From contig JBGPIK010000311.1 of assembly GCA_041484845.1 (NCBI GenBank), forward strand, positions 1 through 8,270: a DNA stretch of 8,270 nucleotides, in the 5' to 3' direction. Positions 1 to 5,715 of the stretch are shown here, one piece after another. How positions within the stretch are numbered: position 1 is the stretch's first letter; the number at the start of each line of letters is the position of its first letter. Made by a program: the position numbers and the translations under genes. The notes below the pieces were generated by a model. It saw only the letters and a list, made by a program, of their open reading frames with translations. It was not told where the DNA came from and searched no databases. This DNA is from JBGPIK01 sp041484845. GTDB taxonomy: Bacteria; Desulfobacterota; Binatia; UBA9968.

Positions 1-44
1 AGAAAGCGGTCATCGCCGCGTGGACTCAAGTGGGAGTCGTGTAG
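1..44 (+). CDS. M4-family metallopeptidase, C-terminal tail only (partial)
   Basis: Reading the frame that closes at the TAG at 42-44 gives a 13-residue tail, KAVIAAWTQVGVV. M4 (thermolysin/protealysin) peptidases end in this style, with an Ala/Val-rich helix followed by an aromatic residue and a final VGV; thermolysin itself ends close to AFDAVGVK. The rest of the gene, including the HExxH zinc site, lies outside the window. The identification rests on this short tail together with the emfourin-type inhibitor gene that starts three bases after the stop, because emfourin genes are characteristically linked to protealysin-like peptidase genes. The tail alone would not be enough. Confidence 0.6.
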   Translation, partial: KAVIAAWTQVGVV

Positions 45-47
45 TCT

Positions 48-344
48 GTGCGTATCACGTTGAAGCGAAGCGGTGGTTTCGGTGGCATCCGCACCACCGC
101 TTCACTCGATTTTTCAAACTTGCCGAAAACAAAGGTCGCGGAAGCGCAAGGTCTGATCGACGCCGCCAAGTTTTTCGATTTGCCCGCGTCGATTCGACCC
201 GAACGCCCACAACCGGACAGATTCCAGTTCGATTTGACGATTGAGGCCGATGACCGCGCCCACACAGTCTCGATCGCGGAAGAAGCGGCTTCAAAAGAAT
301 TGCGGGCTCTTCTGGCGTGGTTGCAAAAGAATTTGAAAACTTGA
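48..344 (+). CDS. Emfourin-type inhibitor of protealysin-like M4 peptidase
   Basis: The product is 98 residues, acidic to neutral, with no signal peptide or membrane segment. It matches the emfourin pattern: an N-terminal strand MRITLKRSGGFGGIR (1-15), the LP before the helix (25-26), a helix ending in AAKFFDLP (39-46), a PDRFQFDLTIE strand (56-66), HTVSIAEEA (72-80) and a final LRALLAWL helix (85-92). Emfourin is a small proteinaceous inhibitor of protealysin-like M4 peptidases, and a cytoplasmic role controlling the neighbouring peptidase is inferred. The start is GTG at 48, with a GGGAG at 32-36 about 11 nt upstream. It starts three bases after the stop of the putative peptidase, so the two are very probably cotranscribed and translationally coupled. 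Confidence 0.85.
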   Translation: MRITLKRSGGFGGIRTTASLDFSNLPKTKVAEAQGLIDAAKFFDLPASIRPERPQPDRFQFDLTIEADDRAHTVSIAEEAASKELRALLAWLQKNLKT

Positions 345-757
345 CGACGCCTGCGCGCACTTTGGGGTTCACTTTGCGACGGCGGGACGAGTAGTGAGAG
401 AAGCTAAGGAAAAGCCCATGAATAAACGTAGCGGGATGTAGCGCTGTTGCTACTTTGCTAGACCCAACCCCATTTTTACCCCGCAATGAGGCGTATATTC
501 TATCTCTATCTTTCAAGCCAAGAGCGATCTAAGAGTATCTCTGGATTCTATGGCCGAGGAGTTAAACTACATTGGCGACCACGTTCTCGCGCGGTGTTAG
601 TTGACGAGGCACACTCATCTGATTGTGCTTCTCAACGATTCGGCGGTGAAGTCGCCGGTAAGCGTGTCGTTTATACCATTGAATATCGTTTCCACAGCAC
701 GCATCTTTTGGTCAAAGATTGATTAGCCCCTCATTCCCAAGTTAAGGTGGGGCTGTC
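345..757 (+). other. Gene-poor gap with a possible decayed reading frame
   Basis: No intact gene is supported between the emfourin gene and the methyltransferase promoter. One frame is worth recording. After a TGA at 487-489 it stays open to a TAG at 598-600, then open again to a TAG at 724-726. The piece just before the first stop reads like ordinary protein (SLDSMAEELNYIGDHVLARC), and the piece after it contains HLIVLLNDS. I do not recognise the family and there is no convincing start, so this may be a gene remnant at the left edge of the restriction-modification insertion, or chance. Two short inverted repeats (438-442 with 449-453, and 725-730 with 749-754) lack a following T-run and are not called as terminators. 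Confidence 0.35.
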
Positions 758-766
758 TGAGATAAT
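758..766 (+). promoter_or_regulatory. Probable extended -10 promoter giving a leaderless methyltransferase mRNA
   Basis: The sequence TGAGATAAT matches the extended -10 pattern TGnTATAAT with one change. No good -35 box lies 17 nt upstream, which an extended -10 element does not strictly need. The -10 hexamer ends six bases before the ATG at 773, so the predicted transcription start falls on or next to the start codon. That agrees with the absence of a Shine-Dalgarno sequence in the last 15 bases before the ATG. Leaderless initiation is inferred from spacing only. Confidence 0.4.
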
Positions 767-772
767 GACGAC

Positions 773-1762
773 ATGAAAAAGTCGGCTGATCAATTAAATG
801 CCTCGTTCGATATTACCGAATTCCTTCTAAAGGAGGTCGGTGAGATAACTAATCATCAGACCGATCTCCCTCGAATCGCTAAGGACGCGAGGATAGTCGC
901 GGCAATAGAAGCAAAACTTGAGCAGCTTCCGACACAGCATGACCTTTATCGAGGTGACGCGCGGAGTGTTGACTTTCTTCGCCCCGAAAGTGTCCACCTC
1001 GTTGTAACTTCTCCACCCTATTGGACTTTGAAAAACTACAATATCAGCGAAGGGCAGATGGGGTCTATCGCTGACTACGACACCTTTCTGAATGAGCTAG
1101 ATAAAATTTGGGCCGCCTGCTTCCATGCTCTTGTTCCAGGGGGTCGTCTTGTCTGCGTGGTTGGGGACGTTTGCCTTTCAAGACGTAAGAACAAGGGCGA
1201 ACACCTTGTCATGCCGCTGCATGCGTCGATTCAAGAGCATTGCAGGCGTCTGGGCTTCAACAACCTAGCTCCTATCATTTGGCACAAGATAGCAAATGCG
1301 GTCTATGAAGCGAGTGGTAATGGTGCGGGATTCCTTGGCAAACCATACGAACCCAACGGCGTTATTAAGAACGACATAGAGTTCATATTAATGCAACGAA
1401 AGCCGGGCGGCTACCGCAGCCCCTCGTTGGCAACTCGAATTCTTAGCGTCATTCCAGCCGATCAACACAAATCTTGGTTTCAACAGATTTGGACCGGAGT
1501 GACGGGTGCTTCAACTAAACTGCACCCCGCGCCCTACCCGCTGCAACTAGCCGAGCGCCTCGTCAGGATGTTTAGCTTCGTTGGTGATACTGTTCTTGAT
1601 CCGTTCATGGGCACAGGAACAACAAATGTCGCTGCGGCAAAATGGGGGCGAAACAGTATCGGCGTAGAGGTCGACCCGAATTATTTTGATATGGCCGAAA
1701 AGCGCCTGGACACGGAAACTCCGAAGTTAATAGCTGATCGAGTAATTCGGCTCCACGAATAA
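773..1762 (+). CDS. Type II DNA methyltransferase, beta class, probably N4-cytosine
   Basis: The 329-residue protein is the modification partner of the downstream XhoI-like nuclease. Catalytic motif IV comes first (TSPPYW, 79-84), followed by a long central region likely to include target recognition (about 140-250), motif X (HPAPYPLQLAERLV, 251-264) and the AdoMet-binding motif I (DPFMGTGTT, 276-284). The acidic motif II E299/D301 comes last. The order IV-...-X-I defines the beta class. A Ser-Pro-Pro-Tyr motif IV is typical of N4-cytosine enzymes, whereas N6-adenine enzymes usually carry D/N-PPY; base specificity is therefore inferred as m4C. ATG 773 is the first possible start, because an in-frame TGA lies at 758-760. 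The first 55 residues belong to no motif I recognise. The stop is five bases before the nuclease start, so the pair forms an operon with the methylase translated first. Base composition is visibly more AT-rich than the downstream catabolic genes, suggesting acquisition by transfer. Confidence 0.92.
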   Translation: MKKSADQLNASFDITEFLLKEVGEITNHQTDLPRIAKDARIVAAIEAKLEQLPTQHDLYRGDARSVDFLRPESVHLVVTSPPYWTLKNYNISEGQMGSIADYDTFLNELDKIWAACFHALVPGGRLVCVVGDVCLSRRKNKGEHLVMPLHASIQEHCRRLGFNNLAPIIWHKIANAVYEASGNGAGFLGKPYEPNGVIKNDIEFILMQRKPGGYRSPSLATRILSVIPADQHKSWFQQIWTGVTGASTKLHPAPYPLQLAERLVRMFSFVGDTVLDPFMGTGTTNVAAAKWGRNSIGVEVDPNYFDMAEKRLDTETPKLIADRVIRLHE

Positions 1763-1767
1763 ATCAA

Positions 1768-2535
1768 ATGCTTGACTTTGAAGAGGAGCTTGGCAAGGCT
1801 GTCAAATACTTCTGGCAGGTCCGAGGCAAGCAGAAGAAGCGCCAAGGTGGCAAGACCGGAAAGAAGGATGCCGGCGAGCGACGCTCAGTCACTGGCGGCA
1901 AGCATGCCGATGGCTTTATTAGGCTTATCGCTGCGATTGTTAAGGATGCGGCTTTGCCGAACGTTGAGATCCATGTGACCGAAAAGAAACCGAGAACGCT
2001 GCCGGGCTTCTACAGGCCGTGCAAAGAGTGGGATCTCGTTGTCCTCTCCAGCGACACGTTGGTGGCGGTTGTCGAAGTGAAATCCCAAGTAGGTAGTTTT
2101 GGAAACAACTTCAACAATCGAGTTGAAGAAGCGCTCGGGAATGCGACCGATTTTTGGGCCGCATACCGAGAGGGGATATTCAAGCCCTCGCAGAAGCCTT
2201 GGCTCGGATACCTGTTTATGTTGGAAGAGCGTGAGGCATCGATCCGTCCCACGAAACCGATGGTACTTAAGCCTTACAAGGTAGATGAAGCATTCCAGAT
2301 GCGAAGCTACGCGAAGCGCTACGAGCTAGTCTGCGAGCGGTTAGTTCGCGATCGACTTTACGATGCCGCCTGCTTTTTCACTTCGAACGCGGAAACGGGC
2401 AAACGAGGCGAATACCAGGAACCCAACGAGGAGCTGAGCATTAAACATTTAGCCATTTCTCTACACGCTCGAGCTGCCGCGTTTGCTCGTATGGGTGAGG
2501 AGATCAAGGTGCTCGAAGGCAACAACAAAAAGTGA
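1768..2535 (+). CDS. XhoI/PaeR7I-family type II restriction endonuclease
   Basis: The 255-residue protein is close to the length of PaeR7I and XhoI, which cut C^TCGAG. Family landmarks are visible in order: a basic N-terminal region (19-39), VTGGKHADGFIRLI (41-54), LPGFYRPCKEWDLVV (78-92), VEVKSQVG (102-109), NNFNNRVEEALG (113-124) and DFWAAYREG (128-136). The PD-(D/E)xK nuclease site is assigned to D89 with E103 and K105, so the enzyme should be a Mg-dependent, cytoplasmic dimeric nuclease. All family blocks are present, so it looks intact. The ATG follows the methylase stop by five bases with no separate Shine-Dalgarno, suggesting translation by coupling. That would keep nuclease output low and dependent on the methylase. 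The target CTCGAG is inferred from the family; the unusual methylase partner leaves some doubt. Confidence 0.93.
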   Translation: MLDFEEELGKAVKYFWQVRGKQKKRQGGKTGKKDAGERRSVTGGKHADGFIRLIAAIVKDAALPNVEIHVTEKKPRTLPGFYRPCKEWDLVVLSSDTLVAVVEVKSQVGSFGNNFNNRVEEALGNATDFWAAYREGIFKPSQKPWLGYLFMLEEREASIRPTKPMVLKPYKVDEAFQMRSYAKRYELVCERLVRDRLYDAACFFTSNAETGKRGEYQEPNEELSIKHLAISLHARAAAFARMGEEIKVLEGNNKK

Positions 2536-2537
2536 AC

Positions 2538-2560
2538 ACCCGTGCATGGGGTCCGGGTTT
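2538..2560 (+). terminator. Weak candidate terminator after the restriction-modification operon
   Basis: ACCCG at 2538-2542 pairs with CGGGT at 2554-2558 around an 11-nt loop, and the stem runs into TTTCT. It begins three bases after the nuclease stop codon, the expected position for an operon terminator. The five-pair stem and short T-run make it marginal. Confidence 0.25.
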
Positions 2561-2652
2561 CTACTCTAGACAATCTGAAGCTAATCGCGCCGCTGGCGAA
2601 TAACTGCCTGGATCAGGGAGAGTTGTTGCGCATTTGATCCTTGGAACTGCTT

Positions 2653-3001
2653 CTACCGTTTTCCCGCGCCGAGGCATGCGATGGCCTCGATCTCGACGAG
2701 GATTTCCGGCGTCGCGAGGCTGCGGACCTCGACGAGCGTAGAGCAGGGAAAATCACCGCTGAAAAAATCCTAGCACGCGCCACACTTCGGTGTTTTGTTT
2801 GATGTTGACGACGTAGATTGTTACCTTCACGACGTCCGACCGCGCGGCGCCGGCCGCTTCAACGAGATGTCGAATTTAGCCAAAGATGATTTTCGCCTGT
2901 TCGTATTCACCGACACAATTATTTCGCTCTTTCATGCCATCAAGCTCACACATCCGAACCTGGGCGGTCAGTTGGAAGTAAAGCTAGACATCGACTGCAG
3001 A
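2653..3001 (-). pseudogene. Rid-family (YjgF/YER057c/UK114) protein, broken
   Basis: Reading the minus strand gives an almost complete Rid protein whose frame is destroyed. From the N-terminal side the pieces are SAVDV-stop-LYFQLTAQV, then GMKERNN...GEYEQAKIIFG-stop-IRHLVEAAGAARSDVV, then KVTIYVVNIKQNTEVWRVL. A frameshift at about 2770 leads into DFFSGDFPCSTLVEV and PEILVEIEAIACLGAGKR. The stops are TAG (2984-2986 on the complement) and TAA (2876-2878). The true stop is TAG at 2653-2655. About the first dozen residues of a normal ~128-residue protein are missing or unrecognisable. Archetypal RidA is an enamine/imine deaminase; where it has Arg in the PARS segment, this copy reads PCST, so the ancestor was probably a non-archetypal Rid paralogue, a type common in catabolic clusters. 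It is convergent with the restriction operon and divergent from the CoA ligase. Any plus-strand reading frame here is an antisense artefact. Confidence 0.88.
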
Positions 3002-3042
3002 TTACGGTAAGAGGCGGTGAACGAAATAGGCAATAAGACCAT

Positions 3043-4635
3043 GTGCTTACAATGATCAAGGGCGAGCAATTCGAAGTTCCGCTAGCGGAGAGACTAAACC
3101 TCGGCAGCTACTATCTCGACATCAATCTTGAGGCGGGTAGGGGCGACAAGACCGCAATTTACTACCAGGACAAGACCTATAGTTTTTTCGACCTATGGCG
3201 TTTGACGAATCGGGTTGGAAACGTGCTCAAGACACTCGGCGTCGAGACCGAGAACCGGGTCTTATTGATTCTCGAAGATTCCCCCGAATGGGTTGCGGCG
3301 TGGCTCGCCACGATGAAGATCGGCGCGGTGGGGACTCACGCCTACACTTATTTGACTGCGGATGACTACGAGCATTTGCTGAATCTGGTAAAGCCCAAAG
3401 TCGTGGTCGTTGACAAGACGACACGGGAAAAGGTCAGGCAGGGCGCTACGAAAAGTAGATACCCCAAAGCGTTTCTGATTGCGGGCGAAAAGGTTCCGGA
3501 TCTTAAGCCAGGAGAAGAATTCAGCCTGGCCGAGATGATCGAAGGCGCCGGCGATCGGCTCGAGGTCGAACCGACACATAGGGATGACCTTGCTTTCTGG
3601 AACTTTTCCGGCGGCACCACGGGCAAGCCCAAGGGCGTTCCACATATGCATCGCGATTCGGTCCTTTCCTATCATTCTTTCAGCACCATTCTCGGCTACA
3701 AAACGGACGATATCGTCCTCCTCGTGCCAAAGTTGTTTTTTCATTATGCGCGCGACAACGGATTGTTGTTTGCGTTGCGGAGCGGCGCCGTGGTTATCTT
3801 GTTTGGCGAAAAGGCGACTGCAGCGCTGATATTTCAGCTCATCGCGAAATATAGACCAACAGTTATGCTGAATGTGCCCACCATGATGAGAGCGATGATC
3901 CAGACGCCCAAAGATGACCGCGCGGATCTCAGCTGTCTTCGTCTCTGTCTTTCTTCAGGGGAAGTGCTTTCGCCGCAACTCTACAAAGAATGGATCAGCA
4001 CGTTCGGAACCGAAGTGATCGACCGCTTGGGCTCCGCAGAGTCCGGCATGGGTTATCTCTGCAATCGAGTCGGCGCGGTCCGGCCGGGGAGCTCGGGGAC
4101 AGTCACGCCGCTGGCGGAGATCAAGCTTGTGGATCCGGAGGGAGCAGAAGTCCGAAAGGGCGAACCGGGTCTTTTGCTGACGCGGAGCGATGCCAGCGCT
4201 CAATACTACGTGCGCGAACACGAAAAATCGAAAGTAACCTTCTTGGGCGATGAATGGATTAATACCGGAGACATCTTTCTCCAGGATGACGATGACTATT
4301 TCTGGTACGTTGGGCGCGCGGATGAAACAGTAAAGGTGAGCGGAGTATGGGTGTCGCCGCTGGAAATCGAACGTACTCTCCACGAGTGCGCGCGCGTGAA
4401 GGAGTGCGCGGTGCTGGGGATCAAGAACAGGGACGGCCTGATGAAAATACAGACGTTCGTGGTGCTGAACGACGGCGCTCGGCCTTCGACGGACATAACC
4501 GATGAGCTAAAGCGATTCTGCAGCGACCGGCTGCCACCGCACAAGGTTCCGAAAATCTTTGAGTTCCTCGACGAGCTGCCGAAAACTGGGCAGGGCAAGA
4601 TCGATCGGCGCCTGCTGCGGGAGGGTTTGCTCTAG
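3043..4635 (+). CDS. Benzoate-CoA-ligase-like acyl-CoA synthetase (AMP-forming)
   Basis: This 530-residue member of the ANL adenylating superfamily activates a carboxylic acid to its CoA thioester via an acyl-adenylate. Visible core motifs are the phosphate loop SGGTTGKPKG (189-198), the acid-pocket segment VPKLFFHYARDNGLLF (228-243), A5 GSAES (330-334), A7 NTGD (407-410), the hinge region YVGRADETVKVSG (422-434) and A10 PKTGQGKIDRR (513-523) with the expected catalytic Lys519. The KLFF-YA--GLLF block, LTADDY (104-109) and overall length resemble benzoate-CoA ligases (BadA/BclA, about 520-530 residues). An aromatic or other cyclic acid is therefore the likely substrate, but exact specificity is not readable. 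The start is uncertain: GTG 3043 is given, but ATG 3052 (527 residues) is at least as likely, and neither has a clear Shine-Dalgarno. It lies 171 bases upstream of the FAD-subunit gene, on the same strand. Confidence 0.9.
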   Translation: MLTMIKGEQFEVPLAERLNLGSYYLDINLEAGRGDKTAIYYQDKTYSFFDLWRLTNRVGNVLKTLGVETENRVLLILEDSPEWVAAWLATMKIGAVGTHAYTYLTADDYEHLLNLVKPKVVVVDKTTREKVRQGATKSRYPKAFLIAGEKVPDLKPGEEFSLAEMIEGAGDRLEVEPTHRDDLAFWNFSGGTTGKPKGVPHMHRDSVLSYHSFSTILGYKTDDIVLLVPKLFFHYARDNGLLFALRSGAVVILFGEKATAALIFQLIAKYRPTVMLNVPTMMRAMIQTPKDDRADLSCLRLCLSSGEVLSPQLYKEWISTFGTEVIDRLGSAESGMGYLCNRVGAVRPGSSGTVTPLAEIKLVDPEGAEVRKGEPGLLLTRSDASAQYYVREHEKSKVTFLGDEWINTGDIFLQDDDDYFWYVGRADETVKVSGVWVSPLEIERTLHECARVKECAVLGIKNRDGLMKIQTFVVLNDGARPSTDITDELKRFCSDRLPPHKVPKIFEFLDELPKTGQGKIDRRLLREGLL

Positions 4636-4676
4636 CAGACTAGAAAAGAGTCACATGCTTCGTTCCGCTCTGGCAA

Positions 4677-4754
4677 TGGAGTATTGGAGTATGGGAGTAT
4701 TGGAGTGATGGGTTTGAATCCATTACTCCAGTACTCCACCACTCCAACCATCCC
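4677..4754. repeat. 8-bp-phased tandem repeat forming an imperfect inverted repeat
   Basis: The left arm (4677-4712) consists of four consecutive 8-mers, TGGAGTAT, TGGAGTAT, GGGAGTAT and TGGAGTGA, and then TGGG. After a short AT-rich loop the right arm (4723-4754) consists of four complementary-sense 8-mers, TTACTCCA, GTACTCCA, CCACTCCA and ACCATCCC. The inner stem pairs TGGAGTGATGG (4701-4711) with CCATTACTCCA (4720-4730), with one G-T wobble, and partial pairing continues outward. There is no T-run, so it is not a normal rho-independent terminator, although it could shield the ligase mRNA 3' end or attenuate read-through. It looks like one copy of a dispersed intergenic palindromic element. 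It codes for nothing I can recognise. Confidence 0.85.
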
Positions 4755-4795
4755 AGTTGTATCGGGGCGCCTGTTAAGCGACCGCGCGCTATTGT

Positions 4796-4800
4796 GGAGG
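4796..4800 (+). promoter_or_regulatory. Shine-Dalgarno that fixes a GTG start
   Basis: GGAGG sits six bases before the GTG at 4807, the best ribosome-binding site in the window. It supports that GTG over the ATG at 4834 (residue 10), which would remove the family's N-terminal LPEFE segment. Confidence 0.8.
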
Positions 4801-4806
4801 TAGGCT

Positions 4807-5697
4807 GTGCTTCTGGGACTGCCTGAATTCGAAATGTTTTTTCCCCGCAGCGTTGACGAAACCTGTTCGCTGCTTTCCGCGCATGGCCAAAATGCCCAGG
4901 TGGTTGCGGGCGGAACGGATCTCTTCGTCAAGATGAAACAGAGGAGACTGGTGCCGCGGATTCTCATCAACATGAAGAGGATCCCGGCTCTAAATCAGAT
5001 TCACTACGACCCAGACGAGGGGCTGCGGATCGGTGCGTTGACCACCATCCAATCGATCCGGGACTCGGACGTCGTCAGCAAGAAATTTCGCGTCTTGAGT
5101 CAGGCTGCCGGTGTGCTCGGCACACCCCAGATACGCAATCTCGGAACGCTCGGGGGCAATCTGGCCAACGCGTCGCCTTCCGCGGAGTTCGCTCCGCCGC
5201 TGCTTACCCTCGAGGCATCGGTCCGATGTGTGGGGCCTGGCGGGGAACGTCTGGTTCCGATGAATGAATTTTTCGTTGGCCCGGGAAAGAGCGTCCTTGG
5301 CCAGGGCGAACTGATCACTGAAGTACATGTACCCGCATCGCCTCTTGATGCGCAGGCCATCTACCTCAAGCACAGCCTCAGGACGATGGACGTGTCCATG
5401 GCCGGGGCGGCGGCGTTCGTGCTGCTCGACGGAGATGTTTGCCGGGAGGTCAGGATCGCCTTGGGCGCAGTGGCGCCGACTCCGATCAGGGCGGGCATGG
5501 CTGAGGCAACCCTCAGGGGCAAGAGGCTCTGCGGGAATTCGGGGGATAAGGAACTGCTGGAAGAGGTCAGCCGAATCGCCTCTGGTGAATCGCGCCCCAT
5601 CGACGATCTTCGAGGACTTGCCTCCTACCGGCGGAAAATCGTCGGGATGCTGGTCAAGCAGGGGCTGGAACTGGTGATTGCCAGGGCAAGGGGCTGA
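4807..5697 (+). CDS. FAD-binding subunit of a molybdenum hydroxylase-type complex (CoxM/HcrB-like)
   Basis: The 296-residue protein has the two-part FAD fold of the CoxM/xanthine-dehydrogenase medium subunit. The first FAD motif is AGGTDL (34-39) and the second is TLGGNLANASPSAEF (114-128), with Glu where many homologues have Asp. The C-terminal CO-dehydrogenase-flavoprotein domain runs from about 185 to 290 (TMDVSMAGAAAFVLL, then IALGAVAPTPIRA). In this family FAD passes electrons between [2Fe-2S] clusters and NAD(P), ferredoxin or a quinone-linked acceptor, so a cytoplasmic soluble location is expected. 4-Hydroxybenzoyl-CoA reductase beta subunits carry an extra [4Fe-4S] loop; the four scattered Cys here (20, 141, 212, 242) form no such cluster, so this is the plain FAD type. 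The gene is 18 bases upstream of the molybdopterin gene and surely cotranscribed. Its normal CoxS and CoxL partners are absent from the window; the [2Fe-2S] part is fused to the next protein. Confidence 0.92.
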   Translation: MLLGLPEFEMFFPRSVDETCSLLSAHGQNAQVVAGGTDLFVKMKQRRLVPRILINMKRIPALNQIHYDPDEGLRIGALTTIQSIRDSDVVSKKFRVLSQAAGVLGTPQIRNLGTLGGNLANASPSAEFAPPLLTLEASVRCVGPGGERLVPMNEFFVGPGKSVLGQGELITEVHVPASPLDAQAIYLKHSLRTMDVSMAGAAAFVLLDGDVCREVRIALGAVAPTPIRAGMAEATLRGKRLCGNSGDKELLEEVSRIASGESRPIDDLRGLASYRRKIVGMLVKQGLELVIARARG

Positions 5698-5715
5698 TCG
5701 AGAAAGGCAGCCAGA

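Noticed and set aside
438..453. GTAGC/GCTAC hairpin as terminator of the emfourin operon
   Set aside because: It has only five pairs, about 95 bases after the stop codon, and lacks a T-run.
486..722. 78-codon plus-strand reading frame starting at ATG 486
   Set aside because: Its composition is Arg/Ser/His-rich and unlike a folded protein, no Shine-Dalgarno precedes it, and the neighbouring frame reads more like protein.
725..754. Inverted repeat AGCCCC/GGGGCT as a terminator or operator
   Set aside because: The stem is six pairs with an 18-nt loop, no T-run and no second operator half-site. No controller-protein gene is present in the operon.
829..837. Near-perfect Shine-Dalgarno (AAAGGAGGT) inside the methyltransferase gene
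   Set aside because: No ATG, GTG or TTG follows in the methylase frame at usable distance. The only near start (GTG 840) meets a stop after two codons. It most likely reflects the Leu-Lys-Glu-Val codons.
2795..3010. 71-codon plus-strand reading frame
   Set aside because: It is the antisense shadow of the Rid-family pseudogene, whose conserved motifs are plain on the minus strand.
4631..4644. TCTAG/CTAGA short palindrome at the ligase stop codon
   Set aside because: The five-pair AT-rich stem overlapping the stop codon is too weak to be a terminator.
4807..5697. True 4-hydroxybenzoyl-CoA reductase beta subunit
   Set aside because: The extra [4Fe-4S] loop with clustered cysteines that defines HcrB is absent, and no HcrA-type large subunit is nearby.
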